Below, in pieces: positions 1 to 12,820 of a DNA stretch of 64,000 bases. Numbering within the stretch: the first letter of the stretch is position 1; the number at the start of each line of letters is the position of its first letter. The stretch spans positions 1,364,001 through 1,428,000 of the forward strand of contig JAULSU010000004.1 of NCBI GenBank assembly GCA_030512335.1, written 5' to 3'. This stretch comes from Immersiella caudata (taxonomy: Eukaryota > Ascomycota > Sordariomycetes > Sordariales > Lasiosphaeriaceae). The notes beneath the pieces are model-generated. The model did not search any database. It saw only the letters and a list, made by a program, of their open reading frames with translations, and had not been told where the DNA came from. The position numbers and the translations under genes are program-made.

Positions 1-3000
1 CCGTTGGAGGCAGGAACGGCCCCGCCTTGCGCTAATGCGTAGTGCACTCCCTCTTCTGCCGAGGTGAGGTTCTTTTCTGACAGCGCAACAAACTCGAGAG
101 AAGGAAGTTTGCTTGCCGGGCAGAATACAATGGCGTGCGGGAACTTTCGTTGACCGAATTATTCGTCAGTCGTGCCGTTGTTCACTTCGAACTCGATCTT
201 CAACGCCAACAACGAATAGCCCCGATCGATCTTCAGCGAAACCCCGGTCACCGAGACTATGACGGCATCGCTCGTGGTGATCATTCCTCCTTTCAACCTT
301 CAGGCGATCTCAACGTTCTGGCGGCCCGATAGCTCTGCGTTCCAGACGAACGAGAAGCTATTCGGATGATCCCGAAACGGACCGGTTCTAACAGCGCATG
401 CATCAGCAGCAAACCGACAGCGCATCACGGCTGGCAGCAGAGAGATGTGAAGAGACCAGTGCCCGCCGCAGCCATCCCTGCTGCCTACCAACTTCCGGAG
501 CTGGAGGGTACGGAGCCGTTCTCAACCTTTGGTGTGGCACAAGCGCCAGAGCCGTGCCGGCGGAATCCATTGATATCTGGGGGGAGCGGTGGATGATCGA
601 CGCTACACTACTGTGTGCAACAGTTGTTGCCGTTTGCTCCTCTTGCGTCCCGCAATTGGCATCCCTGTCTCGATGCAACACTGGCTTCCCACCGCTGGGA
701 GATCCGCTCGCCAAGCTCACCATGAATGGCCAGAGCAGCCAAGGGTTCCCCAATCATACCACCCCGGTACTTTGCTGCAAGCATTCCCACGCTGATCTCC
801 TCTTTCGTCAACCACCTTGCTCACCACCTCGCACGCCCCCCGAAAAGCCATACCGCAGCCGCGATGTCACCCAGCGTTGACAGGAAAGCGGAGGTATCCG
901 CATCCCCCTTTGGTTATCTTATCAATACGTTGAGAGAGAGAAGGCGTGACCACTGACCAGGTTTATTCACCCATGCCAGGTCGGCGACCTCGCGAAACTT
1001 GCATGCCCATCAACATATCAGTTGTCCGTGCACTCACCTGGGAAGAACCCACAGGCTTTCTATTTCTAGCCGTTACACACACGTTGACCCCTCTAGCCTT
1101 GCTAACTAGGCTCCATCGGGTTGCTGTCAAAGATCTGAACGCCAAAAACGTTCACTACACCTTACCCCTTTCGACTGCACGCTTAAACTCCTTCTGGATG
1201 TTTTTTCGGCCACCTGATCAGACGGGGGTGTTATGAGATGTGCTGCGCATCCCTTCGCGGCTCTGTGGTAAGGGTGAGACCGCTGACGTCGTCGGTGTTA
1301 TTCTGCACCAGAGATTTAACACGCAAGTGGTCTCTTGATGAAGGTCTGCCCCGCCGCCAATCGCGGCAACGCCACTGCGGGATCGATCAGAGACACTTCA
1401 GCGGAGATGTCCAGCCGGGCCAACCACGACACTGCCAGTTCGCACAACGGTTTCATCTCTCCCCGCACTCGCAAGGAAGCAAACATCCGCTGCCAGCGGC
1501 CTCGGATTGTTTTGCCTGCGGGATGCACAGCAACGAGCTCGGGCGGAAATATCGACATGTTGTGCACTTCTTGGCTTGGAACTATCCATTCGTCATCAGC
1601 ACCGCAGGGATCACGGTTCATCATGGCGGAGAAGTCAAAAGGCCAACTTCTCAGCCGGACCAGGTCAAGGGTCTCTTTCGGTTCATGAGCTTTCCGGAGG
1701 CTGTGGAAGGAATACGATGCCTTCAATAAACCGCCACTGTTGAGGATCAGCAGAGGGAAACCGAGAGTGCGGTATGGGACCCCCTTTGCGTCACCGTAAA
1801 GGTTACATTTGTTTCCAACCCTTGCCCTTGTCCCTGACCTTGTCTCTTTGATCTATAGCCATCAATGTTATTACGCCTCCCCGCGCAACAGTTGAGATGA
1901 TGGGACGATTCGCGAGTCACGGCTCGCTATTGAGGGACTGTGCATGACGGACTGATCCGTATGTGTGCGAAAGTGGTTGGAATCACATAAGGCTTTTACG
2001 TCGTCCTCAATTTTCAGTAACTCCGGCTAGCACTGACAGGAGCTTTAGTGTCGATCCCCGCTGTTGCACTCGCCCAGCAATCCTTCAAGCTTGGTCGCCA
2101 ATAATTCCGCAGGTAACGCTGCATATCATGGATAACTTTTCATACAGACATGCCAAGCGGAGCATCCCGCACCCACATCATCTGGGTGCCAACACAAGTT
2201 TCGAGTACTCACAGTAGTCTCAAACAACCCGTTTTCCTCGCGTTTCAACGGTTGCGTCGCTCCTGTTTTTCGTCTTTTCTTCTTTCGTCATCTATGCCCG
2301 CTGGCACCTCATGGAGCAGTGCTGCGAACCACTCGTGGCATTTTTGGCGAGCGAGGCGGTGCGGGACAGGTCCACCGACCTCCTTGTTGCCACGCGCTGT
2401 TTTCTCCAGTTTTCGCCCTCGCAATCGCGTTTCGGGACGGAAAGCGCCAGCCGTGGATCAATAGTGCGGCGATAGTAAGAGCTGGTGATCTATTTCCGTT
2501 TCGCCCAATTTCAACGGGATGTCCCCTGCTTGAAACTACAAAACGGCGGTCGATTCCGTTCCCACCGTTTTGCTCTCCGATGCGGCGGTTGGTTTCGGTG
2601 CGGTGGCGGGGTGAACGGTGAGCCAAGCCGCTCGCTCTGCCCTGGCGCCGCCGAGTCGAGGCCGACTGTCAAGGACCCGCCTCAATGGGGAGCCGCACCT
2701 GGGATTCCACACCCCATTCCTGCAAATGTTAGCGAGTCCCGGGCGGAGACAGAATGGGAAAGGTGGTCTGCTTTGTGTTCGAGACCACGCCAAGCTGGCG
2801 CGCCGGATCACTCGGCCCCAATGTGCGATGGAGATGAGGGGCCTCCACGAGAGGAAACCCTTGAGCCAAAGCGCATCTTCCACCTCGATGAGATGACGGC
2901 TGCGGGTCTCGAGTGTCGGCTTTGGGGCTACGAAAGCTCGTGCCGATAGGGCTTCCGGATCCCCGCGGCTTTGATGAGCTGATGATGGAGTTCGCGGTGA

Positions 3001-6000
3001 AGAGGTTTCTCTTCATGAGATTTCCATCGAGTAATTATCGAGTAATGCCGACTTCGATCCACCAAGGTAACAAAGTTCTGCGCGGGCGTGCCGCGATCGC
3101 AGCGAAGTCGAGATTGAGTTTGGGCCTGGCACATCTGCAAGTCAATTTCCGAACGAATGATTCGTTCGTCCCTTGCTGTCGATCATTTTGTTGGGTCGGA
3201 AACGCGGAAAAGAAATGGACTGTTGGCGTTGGGTTGGTGGTGGTGCGAAAAGGCCCGACTCGAGCGTTGCCTACATGGACCCGACGATCTGGGACCGGCC
3301 GAGGCCCGGGACACGGTTGCATCCCGTCCCCTCCACTGGTCGCCGACTCCGAATCTAGGTGGGGCTTCCGTTCGGCGTTCAGACCGGTGTTTTACCGACG
3401 CCTGCTTCGCTGTTGCCGTAGTTCTAGGGAGTTGCGAGCTGGCGGATTGGAGCCGCCGCGACCTCCAGTGAAGTCGTTTGTCCAGCTCAGTGTCGGATTA
3501 GAGATGGGCGCTACTGAAGTTGAGTTGGTACTGTGCCTGCCGCGCCAACGGTTCGACTCCAAGCGCGAGGTTTTAGGTTCGTCCCTGACAGTTCTGGAAC
3601 GTGGCCTTGGGTGACTAGAATGTCCTACTTCAGATGGCCCGCTGGAAACACTATGCACTCGTGGAGGCCTTTCCGCGTGGTCTGCTCTGCAGGCTTGTGC
3701 TGGCGCGCGGATGCAGGTACGAAAGTTTGTTCTGCCGCGACCGTTTGTGCCGTTTTGCCTGGGAGAGTCCATCAAGGTACGCGTTGATGCATCTCGAGAG
3801 TTTAAACGCGACTACCACGATGTCAGGCGGCGGAACCGCGACGAAGGGTGGGACGTGTCGCCATGACATCGCAGAGCTTCAACCGTGGTCAGTGACGAGG
3901 TTGGACTAGAGAACCCCGGCAATGCTCGCAACGAGTGTTTGTTACCATATCTGGGCAAAAACAAGCTGACTAGCCCGTCCTGACGGGCAGCTGAGCAGAC
4001 AGATGCTCCTAGGAGCATAAGGCTCAATGACGAGCGTCATTTGTGGTTGTTTACTTTCCCGCGATATCTACCCCTGAGCGATTCGTGCTGCCTGTGTCCA
4101 GGTAACCATACACAACCGATGTCCTAAAACTGGCCGAACCCTCGCGCAACCGCTTGCTCCCGTCAGAAGCGGTTCATTTTCACTCTCTCCTTGGGTGCGA
4201 ACGGCGAGACCTCGTGGGAACCCCATTGTGGCGTCAAGGTACAAATCGAGGTAGCGACTTTATTTCCAAGCAACATGTCCACCAAGCCCTAATGAACACG
4301 GCGCTTGAACACAATATCATACCATGCCTCGAAAGGTTCAATATCCATGATATCGCCAGAAATGCTGAGGAGGCTCTAAGAATTTGGAACCCCTTGATGT
4401 CTACTTGACTGAACGATTTTTTTTTCCAGCTAACGATTCAAGGAGGAAGTTATCGCGACATCCACGAAACTCTGCTGCCCACAAACCGCTTCCGCCCTGT
4501 CGCAGTCAGCACTTTCGCAGAAACCACTGATCTCAATGGAGGCGACACGCACCCGTTGCTGCCGCCGCAGTCCAACCCCGGCGGCTCGCACGGGTGTCCA
4601 CACCCTCGTGTTCACCATGCCGTCTGGCAGCCCCTGATGCGTGGGAGGCGCATATCTCAGGTGTACCAGTACCTCGTCCCACCATGGAGACCTGTCGCCT
4701 CCGTATCAGCTGGATCGATGCCAGCTGCTAGTCGGCAACTGCCTCACGCGCTGGACGGCGGTCAACTACCATCACCTCACGTGCCGAAAGTTTGAAATGG
4801 AGCACTTCTGCCGGGACCTTTTCACGAAAACCCATTCCTCCCTCTCTGGTTTGATGAAAAGCTTTCTGAGCCTCTTCCATCTTGGTCCAGTCACGGACAT
4901 CCCTTCTCCCACTCGACTCCATCTCGGTGCATGATGAGGTTTTGCTTCGTAGCTGCAGTTCTTTCCAGCGACATATTTCGCACCACTTCGACGGAGAGCG
5001 CGCAGCAGTAGCGATTTAGCCCGAAGTTATCCGCCTTGGCCCGGACTGGCTGCCGTTGACGCGACAGAAGGCGAGATTGTTGATTCAGGATCAGCGATAT
5101 CGAGCCGAGGCTGGACACCTGGAAGTCGGCAGGTTTTCTCCAACGAGGGTAGGGGTACCGACATACACTCACGCCAACTGTCAGCAAATGACCAAATCAT
5201 ACCGTCGCCGCACCCGAGCTTGGTCAAACATTGATTCAGGCCGTGGAATCAGGTGATCATCTGAAGCTCAACCTAGAAGAAACTCCTAGATCCCCCGAAT
5301 CTGAGCTACATCGTTCGTGAAACAGCATGAGTTAAGCAGCCAGACTCGACCTTGACTGTAATAGAGAAGATAGGTCTCAGCTCGATGAGCCCTGAACCAA
5401 CAAATGTTAGGCGCGTCGTCGGCCTGGCTCACTGGCTGAACCTTCATCTTCAAGGAATTATATCAGTCTTATCCAGCAGTACATCACGATATAGTTACTC
5501 ACCTCGCAAATTCGGCGAAGTAGTCCGTGATATCGCCCCCAAAAAAGGCCCGACGGTCGAGAACAACGCCGCCTCACACGATGCTTCCTCGTAGCCTCGT
5601 CGCCCTCGTGGCCGGATGGGTAACGTCGCCATGAGTGCACACCTGTATCACGCTCTGGTACCCTTAGACCCGTCGCAAAACTTGGAAGAGGAGAGGGCAG
5701 AGTCCAAAGAAGAACATTGACTCGCCCCTTCACCATCTAGATGGGTTCATGCTTTTGTAATATCCCCGAGCACGGAGTAAGGAGCTGATCACCTTGACGG
5801 CTGGTCCTCAACTTGCCGCGCAGTATCGAATGGAGCTACCACAAGACAGTCGCGATAGCAACGCCTCAACCAGCCACGGTGACCCCCCCCCCCCCTTCTC
5901 TGGAACCCCCTATAGACCCAGTGTGATAGAATTCAGTTCGCTCCACATAAACCGTCAATGAGCCACTCACCGATGTCAACATCCAATCACTGTGTTCAAT

Positions 6001-8037
6001 TGAGAAGCCTCTGCCACCGACAAGCCACATCCGGGTTAAATCTCATCGTGGGAGACTCCTTTTCTCGCAGTTTCTCTCCAGTCGGCACACACGCAAGCTT
6101 CTTCGACGATAGTCATGACCCATGTGCGTCGAAGTCTTTGTCTTAGAGATGTGTGGCCTCTCCATTGCTAGCACGGCGCCATGCATACCGCTACAACCGG
6201 CCGACGCTTCGGCGCCCGTATCGCCTCCAACTCAGCAACCTCCATCAGCTGCCTGTCACGTCCTGGAATAAGTGTGTCGGTCGTTAAGATTGCCTGGTCA
6301 TTTTGCCTTGCTGCCAGGTAGCAAGTGTCTCGCCACGAGCCCCTATACCATGACACTGTCCTGGAACCTGCCATAAAGCGATGTTGTCATCCTGCAGAAA
6401 GCAGGTGAGTTGTCACAATCCCATCCCCATGACGCCGTCCCGAAAACTTGACACCACAAGCCACGTCGTCGACCCCCTGAACAAAGGCGCCCGTGGCTGT
6501 CAAGCTGGTAGGGCTGGCCGTTGAGCCTAGCCATAGGGTCTCCTCCACAACGGGCACCTCACCGCGTCGTCGCCGCCTAGCCACACCCCCTGGGCCAATG
6601 AACAAGTATCGTTGACGTCTTCATACCTGCGGGTTCAACACTAACCGCGCTCCTAAGAGTCGACAGCCGCCCCGGCTTCCACCAACTTCGAAAAATGCCA
6701 TAGCCCCTGACACCGACCGAGCGAGTCATCGTTGTCGGCAGGCAAGTCGAACAGCCCCTTCCCATCACTTCAAGCCAAACCGTTTCCCAGCCCCAGCGGG
6801 CACTCACTAACGACCACGTGGTGCAACCCCTGAGAGACCGTTATAGGCTCATGGCCGCGGAAACCTGTCGTCGGGTCAACGCCCACCGCCCACCGACGCC
6901 CCGTTTTTACAGGTGAGAGCAGCTTCTTTTTCGTCACCGTGTCCCCCTCTTGCGAAATCTTCACCTGTTTGCTTCCATCAAGATACTCCCTTGGACAACG
7001 TGACTTTCCCAAGCAAAGCATTAGCTTTCCCATCCAGGATTCTTTCCACATCAGTGTATCCTCATAGCAGCCGTCGTCGTTGTCGACGTCTTCGTCCCCA
7101 TCAAGCGCGTCGGTAACCACGGTGACCCGGAACTGCTGACCGTTGGCACTACCCCTCTGGCCAACCGATGCATAAGCCAATGTCAATGTCACAGCCAAGC
7201 ATGCTTGCCTGAGCCTTGAGCGTCACGGTATCGCGGTCGGTAACCTTCGTCGTCATAGGATATTGTACTATCTGATTATCGCATTCAGTATACATCGTCC
7301 CAAGTGACTTCGTTCTGCAGCCGCTGCCACTCCAAACGGCGCAAAGATCTGCCGCTTCCGGCCCTGAGAACGTTGGCGTCTGACTCCGTCCGCCTCAGCC
7401 GTTGGGGCTCCCACCTTCCCAACGCCTCATTGGAATCGCCACCGCCTCCCTAGCCAACGAGCTCAACCGCAACCACCCGGGTACTACCCTCCGCTGTCGA
7501 GACCGTGACTCGGAAAAGCCGCCAGCCTCCTTTCGAGTATCGGCCCGAGAGTAAAATCAGCCCAAGAACTCACTGCTCGACTCCGATCGGCCGTTCACTT
7601 ACGTGGAATATTCGAGCATGCTTGCCCGTCATGCGCCTCTACTGTTGAAAATAAACGTCCCATCGTCCAAGGTTCTTCTTTATCCTTGTATAGAGAATGT
7701 AAGCCAGCGGTTTGAGTTTTTGGGGCAATAACCGCGACACTTCCTGAGTATATCGAGCTCAAAATCCACTTTTTCTGGGAGGGCGCAATAAAGCCTGCCT
7801 CAATCCCAACACCCAACGTTGCCACTCTTGATGCCTGGGATGACTGATGTAAAAGAATCTCGATGACATGGCACCTTGACATCCGGTCTGGCGACCCCAG
7901 AGCGTGGCGCCAGATAGTAAACCGCCCGAGATTCTGCGCCGAGCAGCCTTTGACTCCTTCCGCGAACCGCCATCAGACTGACCAACAGCGCCTCTGGAGT
8001 CAAATGGCTTGCCGTTTTCGGACATGCTTTCTAAGTT
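1..8037. other. Gene-poor stretch, no supported gene
   Basis: Eight kilobases without a reading frame that has both convincing codon use and a recognisable domain. Open frames here are short, overlap on both strands and mostly read as low-information peptides. Three things stand out. A plus-strand frame at 4154-4408 has a protein-like C-terminal half. A run of 13 C lies near 5883. The minus strand at about 6340-7600 has several protein-like fragments with plausible splice signals (see findings). Base composition is not strikingly AT-rich, so heavy RIP is not obvious by eye. It may be regulatory DNA, a decayed region or a locus for non-coding transcripts. Confidence 0.5.
4154..4408 (+). other. 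Short protein-like open frame, possible gene remnant
   Basis: An 84-codon open frame whose second half (from about codon 33) reads like a helical protein tail, including the segments HQALMNTALEHNIIP and IARNAEEALRIWNPLMS before a TGA stop. The first half is not convincing and no upstream exon with good splice sites was found. I do not recognise the family. It could be the end of a decayed gene or chance. Confidence 0.2.
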
Positions 8038-10389
8038 TTAGACCAGAGCAGCTCCACATTCGTCCGCCGTTGACTCGAGCTGGGAGATCGAGATGCCCTG
8101 ACAGTCGCTTTTCGATACGGCACAGAGGGCTGCACCTTTACCCTCGTCCAGACCATTTGGGGATTGTTTCCGGGACAGCAAAGAGCCCGCCGTTGGATCC
8201 TGCGTGAGTCTACCCTCCTGACTGCCAAGCCAGATGACAGAGCCGGAAGACGTCGATGACGCAATAGGAGTTGCGGCGGTTAGCGACGGTTCTTGGTCGG
8301 GTCCAGCCGTTGGAAGCATATTTGGTCTTTGCGGACGTATGGCAGTGGTCTCCATCATCCCTATCAATGTGCTCCCCGCTACTCGGGCCGAAGACTGTTG
8401 GTTAGAGACGCCGAGGCCCGTTTTGGCTGTTGAAACATCGGATGAGGCTGGCGAAGGCTTTGGCGAAGATATTTGTGTGGCCGTCCTGACGGGCGTAGAA
8501 GCTTCCAACGACTCGTCGTCCCCTTCCGCGAATGAGTAACTACGTGAGCGGCCTACTCCACCTAGCAATCTCGTTGCCTGAGTGGCTTGCGTACCGGCGT
8601 CGCCATCGCCTTGGTGGCTAGCACGACTCAGAAAAACCGTCTGTTTTTGCTTCGTCTTGGTAGAGCTACCAACGAGAATTTCCGGGCTGATCGGCAGCTG
8701 AATAGTTTGAAGCCCCGCTGATAGAATCACACTACTCCCCTCACCGAAGCTTCTCTGAAAGTTGTCGACGCTGTCCACAGGGAGTGTACGCCCGTCCTGC
8801 ACGCCCCCATCGCCACTCGATGAGGACTCCAGCTGATCCGCCAAGGGGCCTTGTCTGGATTCAAAGGCTCCCGAGAAATCGCGATGGAGTCGACCAGGCT
8901 GTAACGCAGCCCGAATCGCCACTTTCGGTACCAGAGGCTTATCTGTTGACTTTTGGTCCGGGTTCTCGGTGGCGAAACTCCGTTGACTTGATGCCGACCC
9001 ACGCAGGCGAGCTTGAGGGTTTGGGACCTTCCCCTGATCTTGCAGAAATCGGCTAGTCTTTTTCTCTTTCTTGGCTACCTCGCGGCTCAACAGCTCGTCG
9101 CTGTTGGAGATGGGGCCTTGCCATATGGTGTCTGGAACTGGGTCAACAAACAAACGGGGTTGCTCTCTTGGATTATGCTTACCAACGGACCGGGGGTGTC
9201 TCGTCGTCTCGTTAGGGCCGAACTCATTGCCTTCCCTCTCGAAATCGCTCGCGAAACCACCCGCTGTGCGACGTTAGCTATAGCTTAGAACAGTGCGACA
9301 GACCAAGCAATACATTACGCACCTTGATCCCGAGAATCGCTCAAACGCTTCACCTGTGCCTGAAACCGCTTGCTGTCCGAACGATTCACCAGGCTACCAT
9401 GCCGTGCCAGAGCTACCGAGGCGACGCCCTCGCTGCTCTCCCGGGCCATGATGAGCTCAAGGCGTTTAATCTCAGCCTTGTAATCCTTCTCCCTTTTTAT
9501 CCAATCCTCGCTAATGCCTCGAAACTCCTCTAGCTCCTTCTCCCGAAGCCCTTTGAGCTCCTCCAGCTCCTCCTCTTTTTTCCGTAGATGCCGGGTCATC
9601 TTGCCGATGCCTTCGATCATACATAAAATGTACGAGTTATACCTGAAGACAAAGACCATCAGTGAAAAAAATCCCAGTAGCAAAATACTGCAAGCAAACA
9701 ATGGGGGGCACGACAAAACGAGTCCAAAAGGGGGGAGTGGGGAAGGGCGCCCCATCAGTAAACAATCCCTCACGTCACCCCTTTTTCCAACCCAGAACAA
9801 AAACAAAACCCCCCAAACCCCCCAAACTACAAGACAAACAGTCAGCAAGGACAAAAAAGGAAAAAAAGACTCACACCGCAGGAAGACCCGTCGTTATATC
9901 CTTCCTAGTCATCATCACCGTCTGCACCGTCTCCATCATCTGCATCAAATTCGGATTATACCACGTATCCAACCTCTCCGGCGCTCTCTCCTCCCGCCTC
10001 TCCTCTTCCTCTCCCACTTGCTCCCAATCCAATTGCCGCGCCCTGTACCCGCCCCCACCAATAGTCCCGCTGCTTCTCCCCATCTCGGGCGGTGGCGATG
10101 CGCTGCTGCTTCTTCCCAGGCCTAGGAAGCTCGACATGCGGTGGACGGCTTTGGGTCGGAGGGGCGAGTGTTCGGGGACGGAAGCGGGAGATTTTGGTTT
10201 GGGGTTCGCCGTCGCGGAGGGGCTGCGCGGGATGGCGTCGGTGGTTGGAGGGGGCGTAGCGAGGGTATTGCTTGATGCTCTCGTGGCGGTGTCGGTCCAC
10301 GGGGAGGGATTGGCGGTAAGCTTTTGCTGTTGTTGCTGCTGCACTCGCGATAAGGGCGGGAAGCCGGGGAGCCAGCTTAGACCTGCCAT
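8038..10389 (-). CDS. Unknown coiled-coil protein (686 aa, 3 exons)
   Basis: Model: exons 10389-9875, 9642-9323 and 9263-8038. The donors are GTGAGT and GTGCGT, the acceptors CAG, and the phases agree (2, then 1), giving 686 residues. The start is the ATG at 10389. Exon 1 is Ser/Pro-rich with a run of six Gln near residues 18-23. Exon 2 encodes a strongly charged heptad region (about residues 185-250, rich in KKEEELEELKGLREKELEEF-type sequence), predicted to be a coiled coil. Exon 3 is long, Ser/Thr-rich and probably disordered. I recognise no catalytic domain. It resembles the many conserved fungal scaffold-like proteins of unknown role. The first intron (232 bp) is unusually long and pyrimidine/G-rich, so that junction is the least certain. 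It is transcribed in the same direction as the next gene upstream. Confidence 0.6.
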
Positions 10390-10880
10390 TTGGGTTGGTA
10401 GGTATTGGTCGGAAGGAAACGCCTTTTTGCGGTGTGGAGGTGCGAAGGTGGGTGGGAGTATTATTTATTCTATCAGTGAGATTCGAGGCGCTTTGGATTG
10501 CGAGGCGTGCGGTAGACGGCTGTCGAGGAAGTGAATAGGAGCGACGTCACCTGCTTGGATTGCGGCGGATGGACACGGAGGGGGCTCGCGGGGCTCGGCT
10601 TGCACTCCTTCCTTCATTTTTGTTGTTTACGATCGCGAACTTTAATGGGGAAAGAGCAAGCTTTCCACGCCTGGGGGCTACCTTTTTCGCCGGAGAATAT
10701 TTTGGTTCAGCTTCGTCCATCACTGCGAGGCAACCTGGAATCGTCTGGCCCACGGCCTCAAGCCTCATGGAAACAGTCACTTGCTTGTGGTATCACGTAT
10801 CTACCTTGGGCGGTCACGTCGAAACGGCGGCACAAGATGCATTAGATGATACCAAGTAGCCGTCAAGGGATATCGCAGGA

Positions 10881-10904
10881 GCTGGGCTGGGCTGGGCTGG
10901 GCTA
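10881..10904. repeat. Short GCTGG tandem repeat
   Basis: About four to five direct copies of a 5-base unit GCTGG lie in the intergenic DNA between the coiled-coil gene and the NCBP3-like gene. It is a simple microsatellite. The rest of 10390-11279 holds no convincing gene. Confidence 0.8.
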
Positions 10905-11279
10905 ACGATTTCTTATCTAGCTAGGTATTGTGCTGCGCAAACATGCTGATACCTTAGCTGACCTGCTCAACAAAGAAAACGTGCCATGACCCCGATATTT
11001 CTATCAGAGCAACACATCACCGAGGTTATAACAACCGTGCTTGTCTCGGTCTGCCTATAGTCAATAGACCACATGCGACTGCCCTGGAACTAAGGGGTCT
11101 CCCCTCGCCTCAGACAGCCAAACTCAGCTACCAACAATCAACCCGCGTGTATGGCAACACGGCCAACACCATCCCACCTCTTATGTATTTAGATGACATT
11201 CGTTTCTTATTTTGCGCCAATATAGCGCCAACGCCTCGCCGGGATGTTGCGGGCTCTGTGAAATCAATGTCACGCACCA

Positions 11280-12820
11280 CTAATAAAACATGTCTTCCGC
11301 TTTCTGCCTTCTCCTCCCTCTACCCTCCAATTTCTCCGCAAAAAGCTCCTTCCCTGCGTTCCCGCTAAACTTGTCAGGAAATAGCTCCTTCACCGTCGTG
11401 CCGGCTCCCTTGATAGTGAGCCCTTGATCGCCACGTCTTGCTGCTAATCCACGGATATTCAGCCCGCCTGCTGATGTCGGGCGGGTCGTAATTCGGTCTG
11501 CTAGTCTTGCTGAATGATGATGTCAACGAAATACCCTTACTAAAGTCGACTATGACCGCCGATATGCTTGAGCTGGAGGAAGACGTTGCTGTCGTTAAAG
11601 AATAACTTGGAACATACCGCTTGTGAGAATGGTGTTGTCGTCCACCTGGTCCATTTGCGCCGTTGTGCCGATGCTTGCAGAGGACGCTATCTTGGATGGG
11701 AAGAGCTCCTTCGGCGCACGGCTGGGGCCGCTGGGGAAGAGTTCCTTGGGGGACCTACGAGCGCCACTTTCCCGAGCTAGACGCTCTTTGATTGAGCGTC
11801 CCCTCTCCCGACTGCGCAGCGCGGCGGCGTTTCGGGCGTCTTCGTCCTCATCCATATCGGCATCGCCATCGCGATCTCTTGCTGGCGAGGCTGACCGAGC
11901 ACGGGCCCTGTAGCCGTTTCCTGGCCGCCGATCCGGGAAGAGTTCCTTCTCTCTGTTCTTCCTGGAGTATGACCGCTCTCGACCCGACTCGGCTGACCCA
12001 CTAGAGACGGAGTTGCGACGGGAGCGCGAAGGTGTGCGGCGTCCCAAGGTACGCTGCGCTAGCGCGGTGGGATCGTCGTCGTAGAGGTTAACATCAAACG
12101 GCTCCGGATCATCGTCCTCGTCACGTCTGTCCCGCCTCCTTCCGTCCCGCCCTCCTCGGCGGTCTCTCCTGTACCCATCGTCGCGATCTCGGTACTTGCC
12201 CCTACCATAGTTACCATTTCGCCGACGTTCTTCTGGGTCGTATTCTGGGTGCAATAGGTAGAAGCGGCTGCGCTGCGCTGCACCAGTAGCTTTCCTGTCT
12301 GAGGCGACGGCGAAGCGAACCAGCAAGATACTATCTGGCTTGGCCGCATACGGTTTCGCGGGAACGGTCTCGAGGGGAGGAAGCTGCGTCGCGTCGGCAA
12401 TGGCTAGGGCTGCGAGCGCAATGAGCGCCTCAGTCGCGGCGGATTCGGATCTGAAAATGAGGTTTGCCGAGCTGTCATCAATCCACTCAATGCGATCAAA
12501 TTGGCTAGAGCCGCTCTGCTGTGTGAGGTAGGACTTGACGTCATCTGGAGTAAAGGTGTCTAGTCCTCGGATGTGCACTTTATTCGGGATGATGGTCTTG
12601 TCGACGTCACCCCCATCGTCTAATGGCTCGTCGACCTCGCCGGGTTCCTAGATGAGAAACTGCAGGTTAGAAGGGGTGGGACGCCGGGTGGTTGGGGGCA
12701 CGCAGAGCCTGTTCGAACCTGTTCCTCTCCTGTGATGAGATCTTCTGTGTATGCCTCTGGTATTGGTGCATTGTCTTGAACATTGTCGATATCGACATCC
12801 ATGTCAATGTCGAGATCCAT
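11280..12820 (-). CDS. Nuclear cap-binding protein subunit 3-like (DUF2414 family)
   Basis: Model: exons 12820-12719, 12647-11618 and 11467-11280, about 439 aa. The last intron has a GTATGT donor and the junction restores frame. The first intron has a weak GTTCGA donor but a good CTAG acceptor. The start is the ATG at 12820, followed by an Asp-rich leader. Residues about 57-105 form an RRM-like fold carrying IEWIDDSSANLIF, matching the WLDD-type signature of the NCBP3 family, whose members bind capped mRNA with the nuclear cap-binding complex. The middle is Arg/Asp/Ser-rich (RS-like). The C-terminal half repeats the motif ELFP several times (KELFPS, KELFPDK, KELFAEK), which is typical of fungal members. 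It ends at TAG 11280. The likely role is nuclear mRNP assembly or export; the family call rests on motifs. Confidence 0.8.

Noticed and set aside
3540..3580. TTCGACTC motif resembling a tRNA T loop
   Set aside because: The flanking bases do not form a T stem, and no acceptor or anticodon arm can be drawn around it.
5883..5895. Run of 13 C, possible i-motif or regulatory tract
   Set aside because: A single homopolymer without flanking C tracts or a nearby gene; most simply a slippage-prone microsatellite. The G10 run near 54930 is judged the same way.
9514..10534. Long plus-strand frames of 203 and 290 codons
   Set aside because: They are antisense shadows of exons 1-2 and the first intron of the minus-strand coiled-coil gene, whose frames splice cleanly.
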